DNA from: Pseudoalteromonas arctica
GTDB lineage: Bacteria; Pseudomonadota; Gammaproteobacteria; Enterobacterales; Alteromonadaceae
Reading direction: 5' to 3'
Assembly: GCF_012927645.1 (NCBI RefSeq)
Contig: NZ_JABBMT010000002.1
Coordinates: 203,070-267,069, forward strand
Length of the DNA stretch: 64,000 bases
Position numbers and translations under genes: made by a program. Every line of letters begins with the position of its first letter. Within the stretch, counting starts at the first letter, position 1. This document shows positions 29,271 through 38,712 of the stretch, one piece after another. The notes under the pieces were generated by a model. That model saw only the letters and a list, made by a program, of their open reading frames with translations, made no database searches and was not told the origin of the DNA.

Positions 29271-29551
29271 GATTTGTCTCTATTACGGATTTTTTGTTTT
29301 CTTGCTTCCATTAATGTTTTTGCTTGATCATGTACAATAAAATTAGCTTTTCCGTTATCAAACTTGTCAAATGCTGCATTTATTTGTGCCGATAGCCATG
29401 TATCATGGCTTATAGTTTTTCTCTGTTCTTCTGCTAAACTTTCTGTAAGTTCTCGGCATGCGTCGCTAAGAGTACGGCCTTGGCTTTCGGCCATTTGTTG
29501 CGCCAAACGTTTTGTTTCTTCATCAACTCTAAATTGAATGCGAGTGTCCAT
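29267..29551 (-). CDS. RelB/DinJ-type antitoxin
   Basis: A 94-residue antitoxin with an N-terminal ribbon-helix-helix DNA-binding segment (TRIQFRVDEETKRLAQQMAESQG) and a charged C-terminal part that should wrap the toxin. It is first in the pair and usually autoregulates. The dyad TTTGTGCTCACAAA (29572-29585) just upstream is a plausible operator. Start at ATG 29551. Confidence 0.88.
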   Translation of the reverse strand: MDTRIQFRVDEETKRLAQQMAESQGRTLSDACRELTESLAEEQRKTISHDTWLSAQINAAFDKFDNGKANFIVHDQAKTLMEARKQKIRNRDKS

Positions 29552-29571
29552 AATAAGTTACCTAAAATTAG

Positions 29572-29585
29572 TTTGTGCTCACAAA
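29572..29585 (-). promoter_or_regulatory. Possible operator of the toxin-antitoxin pair
   Basis: The dyad TTTGTG-CT-CACAAA sits about 20 bp upstream of the antitoxin start, where ribbon-helix-helix antitoxins normally bind. No binding data are implied. Confidence 0.4.
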
Positions 29586-29608
29586 TGTTAGCACTGCAAT
29601 TAATCCAA

Positions 29609-29673
29609 GGCAACTATCAAGTTGCTTAAACGGACAAAAAACACAGTTGGGTTTCGCTACACTCAGCCCAACC
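29609..29673 (+). other. attC-like site C, 3'-truncated
   Basis: Starts with GGCAACTATC (R''-type box). It then repeats the site B pattern: TTAAACGGACAAAAAACACA and GTTGGG (29646-29651) pairing with CCCAAC (29667-29672). The expected right arm and GTT core are missing, so the cassette cluster appears to break off here, next to the S46 peptidase gene. Confidence 0.55.
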
Positions 29674-29683
29674 TACATAAGAA

Positions 29684-29716
29684 CAAAAAAGGCGCTTCCT
29701 GTTAAGGTAAGCGCCC
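29684..29716 (-). terminator. Terminator of the S46 peptidase gene
   Basis: The stem GGCGCTT/AAGCGCC (29691-29697 and 29709-29715), extended by CCT/AGG, is followed on the minus strand by TTTTTTG. Confidence 0.85.
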
Positions 29717-29734
29717 TGCTATTTCACTCATTAC

Positions 29735-31894
29735 TTATTTTACGATTTTCATTTCGTCTAATAAGTTTTGTGCGTTGTCTACTTTATCCATCACCCATAG
29801 CATGTAACGTGAATCAACATGGATAGAGCGATTAAGTGCTGGGTTGTAATCCCAGTCGCCAATAATGCTTTCGTACACACCATCAAACAGTAAGCCTACC
29901 AGTTCGGCTTTGCCATTAAGCGTAGGTGAACCTGAGTTACCACCGGTAGTATCCACATTCGATAAGAAGTTAACCGGTACGGTATTCATACCACCGGTGT
30001 AGTCACCAAATATTTTAGCCTTGATTTGCTGTTGCAGTTTTTCAGGCGCGTTAAATGGATCAACGTCGGTGTTTTTTGCAAGTAGCCCTTCAAGTGTTGT
30101 AAACGGTGTTGCTACCAAACCGTCTTGTGGTGAATAACCACCAACGGTGCCGTAGGTTACCCGTAACGTACTGTTAGCATCGGCATACACAGGTTTATTC
30201 TGCGCTTTATTGTAAGCAATAATTGCCGCCATTAATTGTGGGCGTGCTGCTTGTAATTTACCTGTAAGTGCTTTGTTTTCGTCTTCTTCTACTTTCATCA
30301 CCGCAAAAATTGCTTTTGCATATTGAATGAATGGGTCTTGATTTTGTTCAAGTTCAGTAAATGATTGCTGAGACAATGCAATGCGAACGTCTTCATCATT
30401 AAGTGTTGAATTAGCATACATTTTCGATAGTAATGCACTGTGCTTGGCTTTATCAAAGCCATTTTGTAAGTTAAACGCTTTATCCACCTCAGCAAAGCGC
30501 TCTTCTTTAGGCAATGCAGCATAAAGCTCTAAAAAGTGCAGTAAAATTGCTTTATCAACGTCTGCATCAAACCGTCTACTCATACGTTTTAAACCAGCTT
30601 CAAAGCGAGGTAAATCACGCTGTTGATAACCAGATTCACGCTCACTATCCGGTTTTTGTTGCTCATACGCTAAGCGATATAAACTACGTGCGGTACTGAT
30701 CATTTGTGAACGGTGCACATAACCAAGCATACGATCACGTTCATTGTGCTGTTGCGACTGAGCCACCAGCGTTGATAAATCATTTAACACAGAACCATAG
30801 TGTTTTTTACGCTTACGGTCGCTGTTTATCCACGCAGTTAGATCATGTTCAAACTGTTTTTTACGCTCATACATAGTGCCTTTATTAAAGCTTTCGATCA
30901 TTGAGCCATAGTTTTTAATGTAATTGTTGTAACCTGCAATAGTGCTTTCATAAGCAATACGCGCTTTACTGCCATCTTCTGAGTTTTCTTCAATCAAAGC
31001 GACATATTTTGAATTATGCTCACGTGCTTTGGGGTAGCTGGTATTAAATACATAATCAACTTCAGCAGCAATGCGGTAACGGTTTGTCCGCCCTGGGTAA
31101 CCTGTCACCATTACAAAGTCACCCTCTTGCACGCCTTTAGCACTGACACTGAGATATGACTCAGGCACATAAGGTACATTTTCTTCGCTAAATTCAGCCG
31201 GTTTGCCATCTTTACCTACATACGCACGATAGAAAGAAAAATCACCCGTGTGACGCGGCCACATCCAGTTATCTATATCGCCACCATATTTGCCTACGCC
31301 CATCGCTGGTGCGTACGCTAAACGTACATCTTTTATCTCGAGTGATTTAATCAAATAAAATTCTAAACCACCGTGAAATGAATACACATTACAGCGGTAG
31401 TTTTTATCAGCTTCACACTCGGCGACTAGCGCTTTTTCGTTTTTCTCTAGCGCATCGTAGCGTGCTTTTGCGCTGAGTTTTTCAGTGCCTTTTATTACTT
31501 TTTTGGTCACGTCGGTAACTGTTTCTGTTACATAAACACGTGAGCCTGGTGCAGCTGGTAGATCTTCAGCAGGCGTTTTTGCTAAAAAGCCATTTTCTAA
31601 AATATTGTTCTCTGGTGTTGAGTTATATTGGATCGAACCATATGCACAGTGATGATTAGTAACCACCAGCCCTTTTGGCGATACAAATGATGCGGTACAG
31701 CCACCAAGGCTTATCACTGCATTCATTGGGAACTCGGTTAATTTAGAAATCGATTTTGCATCAATTTCTAATCCTTTGGCTTTTAGAATCGATTCTAGAT
31801 CAGGAAGTTGGTGTGGTTGCCACATGCCTTCATCAGCAAATGTTGTGCCCGATACTACAATAGCAAGTGATGCTATGAGTGGTTTTAAACGCAT
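29735..31894 (-). CDS. S46-family dipeptidyl-peptidase (DPP7/DPP11 type)
   Basis: A 719-residue exported serine peptidase removing dipeptides from peptide N-termini. Signal peptide MRLKPLIASLAIVVSGTTFA. The chymotrypsin-like triad is visible: His in TNHHCAYGSIQ, Asp in DNWMWPRHTGDF and the nucleophile in TGGNSGSPTLNGK. The start ATG at 31894 has AAGGAT upstream; longer in-frame readings lack a signal peptide. The cassette cluster ends immediately downstream of this gene. It fits the proteolytic theme of the window. Confidence 0.93.
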   Translation of the reverse strand: MRLKPLIASLAIVVSGTTFADEGMWQPHQLPDLESILKAKGLEIDAKSISKLTEFPMNAVISLGGCTASFVSPKGLVVTNHHCAYGSIQYNSTPENNILENGFLAKTPAEDLPAAPGSRVYVTETVTDVTKKVIKGTEKLSAKARYDALEKNEKALVAECEADKNYRCNVYSFHGGLEFYLIKSLEIKDVRLAYAPAMGVGKYGGDIDNWMWPRHTGDFSFYRAYVGKDGKPAEFSEENVPYVPESYLSVSAKGVQEGDFVMVTGYPGRTNRYRIAAEVDYVFNTSYPKAREHNSKYVALIEENSEDGSKARIAYESTIAGYNNYIKNYGSMIESFNKGTMYERKKQFEHDLTAWINSDRKRKKHYGSVLNDLSTLVAQSQQHNERDRMLGYVHRSQMISTARSLYRLAYEQQKPDSERESGYQQRDLPRFEAGLKRMSRRFDADVDKAILLHFLELYAALPKEERFAEVDKAFNLQNGFDKAKHSALLSKMYANSTLNDEDVRIALSQQSFTELEQNQDPFIQYAKAIFAVMKVEEDENKALTGKLQAARPQLMAAIIAYNKAQNKPVYADANSTLRVTYGTVGGYSPQDGLVATPFTTLEGLLAKNTDVDPFNAPEKLQQQIKAKIFGDYTGGMNTVPVNFLSNVDTTGGNSGSPTLNGKAELVGLLFDGVYESIIGDWDYNPALNRSIHVDSRYMLWVMDKVDNAQNLLDEMKIVK

Positions 31895-32111
31895 TTTTTT
31901 ATCCTTTTTATTGTTTCTATAACAGGTTACGCGTGCAGCCTTAGCAAGGTCAATATTTCTGCGACAAAATAGCTGCACTATTGTGTAACAAAATACTGAA
32001 AACAAATACTTCTTCGAGCTCTATTGGCAATAAAAACAACACAACAATGCAATCATTTGGTCATTTTCAATAGCTAGGATTTAAATATTATTAATAATGC
32101 ACGGCCTAATT
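31895..32111. promoter_or_regulatory. Divergent intergenic region, S46 peptidase / GT25
   Basis: An AT-rich 217-bp region that must contain both promoters. No operator that I recognise. Confidence 0.4.
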
Positions 32112-32912
32112 ATGACTGCTATTTTTTTGATCAACCTCGCTCGTTCAACGGAGCGATTAGCAAACAGCCAGCGACAATTAGCTGCACATAGGCTAAGTTT
32201 TGAGCGTATAGATGCAATTGATGGCGCCATGCTTTCACAAGCGCAAAAAGAAATTAATTACAGTCCTAGCCTCAACAAACAAAAATACCATTACTCGCTC
32301 AGTGCTGGGCAGATTGGCTGTTACTTGAGCCATCGCAAAGCGTGGCAAACCATTGTCGATAGAAAACTTGATTACGCAATTGTGCTCGAAGATGACTTTA
32401 TCTTAGATACGAGTATTAATAGTGCAATTAAAAATATTGAACAATTACCGCTCACTTGGCAACTGATAAAACTCTCAGCTTATCAAAACCGTACTCGCAA
32501 AATCGCCTATCAAGTGCCGTTGCAGTTTGAGCAAAAATTAGTGATCCATAAAAAGTTGATGACAGGATGTTGTGCTTCTGCAATCAGTTATCAAGGTGCA
32601 AAACAATTATTAGCAGCTACTAAGACATTTGCCCGCCCTGTTGATTGTGACCTACAACATATATGGGAAACTCAAGTAACAGGCTATTCATTACTGCCGT
32701 ATCCAGTCTCTCAAGATTGTGAGCAAGTAAGTGATATAAAGTCGCGTAGCAATGCCCGCGTAAAAAAATCGTTTTTAGCCCGTAAAGATCAGCAACTCAG
32801 TAGCGCGGTAAATAATCACTTTGCAACGGCGGCATTTATCAAAAAGACTAAGCGTGCTTTACCCGATGATCCTAAGTACAAAAAAGGAGCCGTAGCTCCT
32901 TTTTACTCATAA
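32112..32912 (+). CDS. Glycosyltransferase family 25 protein
   Basis: A 266-residue enzyme of the LPS-type beta-1,4-galactosyltransferase family (LgtB/LpsA-like). The N-terminus MTAIFLINLARSTERL is the typical GT25 start and is preferred over an ATG 15 bp upstream. IDAIDGAML, SAGQIGCYLSHRKAW and the acidic VLEDDF metal/nucleotide motif follow in family order. It probably adds a sugar to surface polysaccharide or lipooligosaccharide, but it stands alone and not in an LPS cluster. Its last eight codons encode a terminator hairpin. Confidence 0.88.
   Translation: MTAIFLINLARSTERLANSQRQLAAHRLSFERIDAIDGAMLSQAQKEINYSPSLNKQKYHYSLSAGQIGCYLSHRKAWQTIVDRKLDYAIVLEDDFILDTSINSAIKNIEQLPLTWQLIKLSAYQNRTRKIAYQVPLQFEQKLVIHKKLMTGCCASAISYQGAKQLLAATKTFARPVDCDLQHIWETQVTGYSLLPYPVSQDCEQVSDIKSRSNARVKKSFLARKDQQLSSAVNNHFATAAFIKKTKRALPDDPKYKKGAVAPFYS
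32881..32904. terminator. Bidirectional terminator overlapping the GT25 3' end
   Basis: The perfect arms AAAAAGGAGC/GCTCCTTTTT (32881-32890 and 32895-32904) lie within the last codons of the GT25 gene and can also end the converging M61 gene. Confidence 0.88.
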
Positions 32913-32933
32913 TCGAGAATGATCGAATGGTCT

Positions 32934-34718
32934 TTATTTTTTAGCGAGGTTTGGATGCTCTACACCCATCCACGCTTTAAATAGTGCCATTTGTTCAGCT
33001 GTTGCATTTTTATCCGCAACCAGCTTTTTATCTTTATCAAAGCTTTGTGCTAGCGTTAGCGTGGTACTTTGCAATGCATCACGACGAATAAAGTCAATGA
33101 TTACTTTATCACCTGCTTTGAAGGTTTCTAAGCTCAATTCTAAATCTTTGCCAACATGCTTTTTATTAATCGCAACAATTTTGTCATCGGTGGTCAAACC
33201 CGCTTGCCATGCAGCACCATCGCGGCGTACATGAGTAAGAACCAATAACTCACCAGTATTTTTTGCCATCGCATCAACACTGGCAACGGCTTTTGCATCT
33301 TGTGGACGCGTTAACACTAAGCCTACTTTTTTAAACAGTGCCTCAAAATCAATATCTGCTGGAGCATCAACATTATTTGCCCACCACTTGCCATAATCAC
33401 GACCCGTTAACTGTTTTAAAATAGTTTTCACGTCAGTTGCTGTAAAGCCATGCGGCATTTTATATTGATTATAAAGTGCACGATGAACATCACGATAGCT
33501 CTGTTTACCTTGGCTTTTTTCTAGTAAATCAATATCAAGGGCCATCGAAATCAATGCGCCTTCTGAGTAAATATTAGTACTGTAGTTACGCGCATGGTCA
33601 CCACCTTGATTTATCCATTTATCAAAGCTGGTTGCGGTGGCACTTTGTACTTCGCGCCCAGGTGATGATAAATGACGGTTGACGGTTTTCGTTAACACGT
33701 CTAAAAATTCATCCGTCGTCGCAATCCCTGAACGCACCATTAAGTGATCTTCAAAATAACTGGTTGAGCCTTCCGCTATCCATAATAGTTTATCGTAATT
33801 AATATGCGTGTAATCATAAGGAACTAAACCTTCAGGTCTGTATGCTTTTACGTTCCAAGTATGGATGAATTCATGTGCAGCGGTGCTAATAAACGCAAGG
33901 TAATCTTTACGTGAGCCAAAACGATCACGAGGACGTTGAATAATCGTTGAATTTAAATGCTCTGTTGCACCACCGGCTCCTGAGGTCGCGTGCACCATAA
34001 ATACATAACGCTGATATGGGTATGCATCCCAAATAATATTGCCAGTAGCGACTAACTTTTTAAGATCAGTAAGCATTTGTTCAACATCGTAGTTGCCCTC
34101 GCCCCAAATCACTAATTCATAATCGCGGCCATCTACGGCAAACTTACGGAGCTCATTAACACCCGTTTCAATCGGCGAATCAACTAATACATCGTAATCT
34201 GCGGCCTTAAAGCTATGTTTTGAGCCCGCATTATCCATACCAGAGACTGAGCGCCATGCTGCTGGCACATCAAGTTTAACGGTAACAGGCTCTTGACGAA
34301 ATGATTCACTGAACATAAAAAAGCCCGATGCATCGATAAAAGCGTGGCTGTCATCGATGTGACGTGCACGTTTACCAAGCTCATTAGCATAAACTTGGTA
34401 ATCAATATTTACCTCGGTTGGTTCATTAAGATGAACTCGCCAAGTACTGGCATCCACTTTTTTCCATTTTAATGCTTTGCCATTCTCGTCTTTAGCCTCA
34501 AAAAAACGCACGCCATTGGCAAGATTTAAAATTTCGTAACGGCCGGTCCGCCAAGCAGGTAATTTTACGTCTAAATGTGCCTGCGCAGTTTGCGGAAATT
34601 CAACACTCACATTGCCCAAATGATGCTCAGGTTGAGTAACAGTAAGTGAATAATTAACATCGGCCCATGCCGAGTGAGATAAAGCAGCTAATACCGACAA
34701 AGCTAAAAACTTTTTCAT
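32934..34718 (-). CDS. M61-family glycyl-type aminopeptidase with PDZ domain
   Basis: A 594-residue exported metallopeptidase. Signal peptide MKKFLALSVLAALSHSAWA, an N-terminal beta domain, and a catalytic domain with HEFIH (zinc) and WIAEGSTSYFED carrying the third ligand. A C-terminal PDZ domain (about 480-560) contains DGAAWQAGLTTDDKIVAI. The ATG at 34718 (AAGAG upstream) is chosen over a longer frame because it starts the signal peptide. Members of the family remove N-terminal glycine or other small residues; the natural substrate is unknown. Confidence 0.93.
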   Translation of the reverse strand: MKKFLALSVLAALSHSAWADVNYSLTVTQPEHHLGNVSVEFPQTAQAHLDVKLPAWRTGRYEILNLANGVRFFEAKDENGKALKWKKVDASTWRVHLNEPTEVNIDYQVYANELGKRARHIDDSHAFIDASGFFMFSESFRQEPVTVKLDVPAAWRSVSGMDNAGSKHSFKAADYDVLVDSPIETGVNELRKFAVDGRDYELVIWGEGNYDVEQMLTDLKKLVATGNIIWDAYPYQRYVFMVHATSGAGGATEHLNSTIIQRPRDRFGSRKDYLAFISTAAHEFIHTWNVKAYRPEGLVPYDYTHINYDKLLWIAEGSTSYFEDHLMVRSGIATTDEFLDVLTKTVNRHLSSPGREVQSATATSFDKWINQGGDHARNYSTNIYSEGALISMALDIDLLEKSQGKQSYRDVHRALYNQYKMPHGFTATDVKTILKQLTGRDYGKWWANNVDAPADIDFEALFKKVGLVLTRPQDAKAVASVDAMAKNTGELLVLTHVRRDGAAWQAGLTTDDKIVAINKKHVGKDLELSLETFKAGDKVIIDFIRRDALQSTTLTLAQSFDKDKKLVADKNATAEQMALFKAWMGVEHPNLAKK

Positions 34719-34934
34719 AAAGGCTCTTAATTCTTCTATCAAGTCATTTTATTTGTGTTTGAGCCTAACAACGATGATGAGCAATGTGAATTAAAAGCGA
34801 TAAATACACGTGCAGATAGGTTCGATGAATAAAAATCATCAACAAATACTTAGTTTTTGACTTAGTAACTACATTTGTGTAAATTTTGTTGTAAACTTAC
34901 GCAATAGAGATTTATTCAATGGCGGTAACTATTA

Positions 34935-36470
34935 GTGTCACAACAGCTCGAAGTTTTAAACAAAAAACTTAAACAAGCCATTGATACTCGCATGGTCGTT
35001 GAACATGCACGTAAACATCAGGTAGATACATTGACACACTTTGCAGCTAAGTTATCGTTGAGTTGTAAAGGGATGGACATTGAACTTGATAATCGCTTAG
35101 CTAAGTTTCGTAGTGCGCTAGCGAAAGGAGTGGATTTTGAATTATTTGCTCCTCAGATCGGTGAAATTCTCACACTGCTAAAAAATCAAGAGGCACAACA
35201 GGCTTCACATCAGCGTGAACTTCATAACAGTGTCCTTGATGCTGGTAAGTTACTGCAAAAAACCAAAGGGTTACCGGATGATGCCCGCAGAACACTGCGC
35301 CATTTACTGGACCATGAACTGAATAATGTGCAATCTACACGGGATTTCATTCCACTTCTTAATCGTCTAGTAACGATTTATCATCAAGCCTTACAAGTAA
35401 AACTGACTATTCCTGAATGCCAGCAAAGTGCCATGCAACCAAGTTTAGCAAAAGAGTTACTAAATTTAGCTAATGATTTAGTATTTGAAGATGAAACTGC
35501 AGATCAAGTAAAAACCATAAAAAATAATATCTCTGAAACCGATTCAGTGGATGATTTATTAACCTCTGCAATCGATATTATTCGCATCATTGCTAGTAAT
35601 ATTAGTAAAGAGCGTCAATCTGCACAAAGCTTTTTAGTGTCATTGAACCAAACGCTCGAAGAACTACACCATTCAATTGTTTCAACAAGTAAACATTCAG
35701 AAGCAATGGGGGCTGAATTTACTGCATTGAACAAGCGTATTGAAGATAAAATTAATAATCTGACAGCACAAACCCAAAGTGCCACGTCAATTTCATCATT
35801 AAAAGCGTTAGTTGATTACGAATTACAATCGTTAAGTGAAGACTTAATAGAAAAAGAGCGCCTCGAGCAGCAAGATCGCGATATGTTGCTAAACAGTTTT
35901 CAAGCGATCAATCACCGTATTGGCAGCCTTGAATCTAAATTATCTAAATATAAAAAGCGCCTGCATGAGCAACGCTTTAAATGTTTGCTTGATGGCCTTA
36001 CCAAACTGCCAAACCGAGCCGCATTTGACGAACGTTTTCATCACGAATTTCATTTGTTTGCAGTACAAGAATCCGATGTCACCTTAGTGGTGATTGATGT
36101 TGATCACTTCAAGTCTATCAACGATACGTATGGTCACAGCGCAGGTGATAAAACGTTACAAGTGATTGCCAAAACGTTGCAAATGTCAATTCGTAAATCT
36201 GATTTTATAGCCCGCTACGGCGGTGAAGAATTTGTTTTATTAATGCCGGGTATGCCCTTAGAACATGCCAATAAACCTCTTGAGAAACTAAGAAAAGCGG
36301 TGAAAGGAATTCCGTTTAAGTTCAAAGATAAACAAGTAGAGATAACGGTTTCCGTCGGTGCCACTCAGTTTAAAAAAGGCGATACCCCCTTGGGCGCTTT
36401 TGACCGTGCCGATGACGCCCTCTACAAAGCAAAAAATACCGGTCGTGATCGCTTGTATATCAATAAATAA
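34935..36470 (+). CDS. Diguanylate cyclase (GGDEF protein)
   Basis: A 511-residue soluble protein. The N-terminal 340 residues are largely helical and coiled-coil-like, with no membrane span or recognised sensor. The C-terminal GGDEF domain (about 345-505) has DVDHFKSINDTYGHSAGDK and an intact active site RYGGEEF (about 427-433). An inhibitory I-site RxxD (RKSD) lies just before it. It should make cyclic di-GMP with product inhibition. The start is GTG with a weak ribosome binding site. The ppnN gene follows after about 40 bp and may be cotranscribed. Confidence 0.92.
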   Translation: MSQQLEVLNKKLKQAIDTRMVVEHARKHQVDTLTHFAAKLSLSCKGMDIELDNRLAKFRSALAKGVDFELFAPQIGEILTLLKNQEAQQASHQRELHNSVLDAGKLLQKTKGLPDDARRTLRHLLDHELNNVQSTRDFIPLLNRLVTIYHQALQVKLTIPECQQSAMQPSLAKELLNLANDLVFEDETADQVKTIKNNISETDSVDDLLTSAIDIIRIIASNISKERQSAQSFLVSLNQTLEELHHSIVSTSKHSEAMGAEFTALNKRIEDKINNLTAQTQSATSISSLKALVDYELQSLSEDLIEKERLEQQDRDMLLNSFQAINHRIGSLESKLSKYKKRLHEQRFKCLLDGLTKLPNRAAFDERFHHEFHLFAVQESDVTLVVIDVDHFKSINDTYGHSAGDKTLQVIAKTLQMSIRKSDFIARYGGEEFVLLMPGMPLEHANKPLEKLRKAVKGIPFKFKDKQVEITVSVGATQFKKGDTPLGAFDRADDALYKAKNTGRDRLYINK

Positions 36471-36511
36471 CAGCAACCGACCTCGTGCTTTTTATAGCAA
36501 GGAGAACGCCT

Positions 36512-37855
36512 ATGTTAATACAGTTAAACCCGACAGGTGTGTTAGATTTACTGTCGCAGCTCGAAGTTGATTTATTAGAGCAATCGTCTACCAGTGAACG
36601 TTATAAGTTATTTAGAAACTGTGCACTAGCTGTTCTCAATGTGGGTAGTCATACTGACTCCAGTTCAGAGATTTATAATAAATATCAAGATTTTGATATT
36701 CGCTTACTGAGTCGTGAGCGAGGCATAAAAATTGAGCTACTCAATCCTCCAACTACCGCTTTTGTTGATGGTGAAATAATCACCGGGATCCACGAACATA
36801 TTTTCTCTGTTATTCGTGATATTTTATTTATTTGTCAAAAATACGAAAAAGATTTAACCGAACAAAAAGCCATTACTCATATGGTCTTTGATATGTTGCG
36901 TAATGCCGCAGCGCTTCGTGTTAATAGCGATCCTAGTATGATTGTCTGCTGGGGTGGTCATTCAATTAACGAAAACGAATATAAATACACTAAACAAGTA
37001 GGTTACGAGCTTGGTTTACGTGGCTTAAATATTTGTACTGGCTGTGGCCCAGGAGCCATGAAAGGCCCAATGAAAGGTGCAACCATTGGACATGCAAAAC
37101 AACGCAACACCAATAACCGTTATTTGGGCTTAACAGAGCCAAGCATTATTGCCGCAGAGCCACCAAATCCGATAGTTAATGAACTAGTTATTTTACCAGA
37201 CATTGAAAAACGCCTTGAAGCTTTTGTTCGCACCGCCCACGCGATAATTATTTTTCCTGGCGGTGCGGGTACTGCTGAAGAGTTATTGTATTTACTTGGC
37301 ATTTTACTTCACCCTGATAATGCCAAACAGTCGTTACCGGTTATTTTAACTGGGCCGAAAGAAAGTGAAAATTACTTTAGCGAATTATGTCACTTTATTG
37401 AAATGACCTTAGGCAAGGAAGCACTTGATAAATTTGAAGTTATTATAGATAACCCAGAATTAGTTGGGATGAAACTTAAATCTGCAATGGCGAATGTACG
37501 TGATTACCGCAAGAGCCAAGGTGATGCCTATTACTTTAACTGGACGTTAAAAATTGAACATGAATTTCAGCAACCTTTCGCACCAACTCATGCCAATATG
37601 GCTGGGCTTGATTTACATTTAGATCAAGAAAAACAATTACTAGCCGCTAATTTACGCCGTGCATTTTCCGGTATTGTTGCTGGTAATGTTAAAGACGAAG
37701 GCATACAAGCCATTAAACAACATGGCCGGTTTATCATCAGCGGTGAGCCGACTTTAATGAAAGCCATGGACAAACTCCTGCAAGCATTTGTTGAGCAAGG
37801 AAGAATGAAGCTCCCAGGCAGTCAATATGTTCCATGTTATGAAGTCAAAGCATAA
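36512..37855 (+). CDS. ppnN: Nucleotide 5'-monophosphate nucleosidase PpnN
   Basis: YgdH-type LOG-family enzyme (447 aa) that splits purine and pyrimidine nucleoside monophosphates to base and ribose 5-phosphate; the E. coli protein is activated by (p)ppGpp. Full-length match including MLIQLNPTGVLDLLSQLEVD, CTGCGPGAMKGPMKGA and the LOG motif PGGAGTAEE. The ATG at 36512 with AAGGAGAA upstream is preferred over the in-frame start 27 bp earlier. xni follows after 14 bp. Confidence 0.95.
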   Translation: MLIQLNPTGVLDLLSQLEVDLLEQSSTSERYKLFRNCALAVLNVGSHTDSSSEIYNKYQDFDIRLLSRERGIKIELLNPPTTAFVDGEIITGIHEHIFSVIRDILFICQKYEKDLTEQKAITHMVFDMLRNAAALRVNSDPSMIVCWGGHSINENEYKYTKQVGYELGLRGLNICTGCGPGAMKGPMKGATIGHAKQRNTNNRYLGLTEPSIIAAEPPNPIVNELVILPDIEKRLEAFVRTAHAIIIFPGGAGTAEELLYLLGILLHPDNAKQSLPVILTGPKESENYFSELCHFIEMTLGKEALDKFEVIIDNPELVGMKLKSAMANVRDYRKSQGDAYYFNWTLKIEHEFQQPFAPTHANMAGLDLHLDQEKQLLAANLRRAFSGIVAGNVKDEGIQAIKQHGRFIISGEPTLMKAMDKLLQAFVEQGRMKLPGSQYVPCYEVKA

Positions 37856-37869
37856 GGGTTAATGTATTC

Positions 37870-38643
37870 GTGTCAGGTCAGTTACTTTTAATCGATGCGC
37901 TTAATTTAATTAGGCGCATTTATGCAGTTGATAGTAATCAAAACAAAGGCAGTGATGAGCAAATGATAAATACCTGCTGCGCGCGGGTAGCTAACGCTTG
38001 TGAAAAACTCATAAAGATCACCCAAGCAACACATGCTATTGCAGTATTTGATGGTGATAAAAGCTGGCGATATCATTACTACGCTCAGTATAAGAGCAGT
38101 CGTGCTCCCATGCCTGAAACTCTGAAAAATTCATTAGATAAATTTAAACAGGCGATTGAGCAGACGGGAATTGTAGTGTTTGCCCCAGTAAACGATGAAG
38201 CAGATGATATTATTGCCACATTAGCCCATAAAATGGCGCAAAACCAGTTGTATTGTACAATTGTCTCGACTGATAAAGGGTTTTTACCTAGCTTAAATAA
38301 TTATATTAATGTGTATGATTATTTTAAAAAAGAATATTTAGATCATCACTCCATTGTACAACGTTTTGGCGTTGAGCAAGCTCGACTCATTGATTTTTGG
38401 GCAATGGCTGGTGATAAAACGAATGATATCCCGGGTATTAAGGGAATTGGTACTAAAACAGCACAAGAAATTATTAGTAAACACGCAGATATAACATTGG
38501 CGGTAAAGGATAAGACGCTCTCTGCAGCGGTGCGTAAAAAGTTGGCAGCTGGCATGGCAGACTATATTACCTCTAAACATTTGGTTGGTTTACGTACAGA
38601 TATTAACTTAGGCTTTAGTTTAAAGCAGTTAAGACTCAATTAA
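37870..38643 (+). CDS. xni: Flap endonuclease Xni
   Basis: A 257-residue protein of the 5'-3' exonuclease-like family, acting on DNA flaps. LLIDALNLIRRIYAV, VFDGDKSWRYHYYAQYKSSR, DEADDIIATLA, VSTDKGFLPSL and the helix-hairpin-helix DIPGIKGIGTKTAQ match E. coli Xni in order. Start GTG. The ppnN-xni order is the same as ygdH-xni in E. coli, which supports the assignment. Confidence 0.95.
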   Translation: MSGQLLLIDALNLIRRIYAVDSNQNKGSDEQMINTCCARVANACEKLIKITQATHAIAVFDGDKSWRYHYYAQYKSSRAPMPETLKNSLDKFKQAIEQTGIVVFAPVNDEADDIIATLAHKMAQNQLYCTIVSTDKGFLPSLNNYINVYDYFKKEYLDHHSIVQRFGVEQARLIDFWAMAGDKTNDIPGIKGIGTKTAQEIISKHADITLAVKDKTLSAAVRKKLAAGMADYITSKHLVGLRTDINLGFSLKQLRLN

Positions 38644-38712
38644 TCGCATTCACGTAGCACTGAATTTGAACTATGCGTATACTCAATTCAAGTCTCAGCG
38701 TAAGAGTGCACA

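Noticed and set aside
25941..29734. Integron integrase gene or attI site
   Set aside because: No tyrosine-recombinase frame is present in or near the cassette cluster, so it cannot be called a complete integron.
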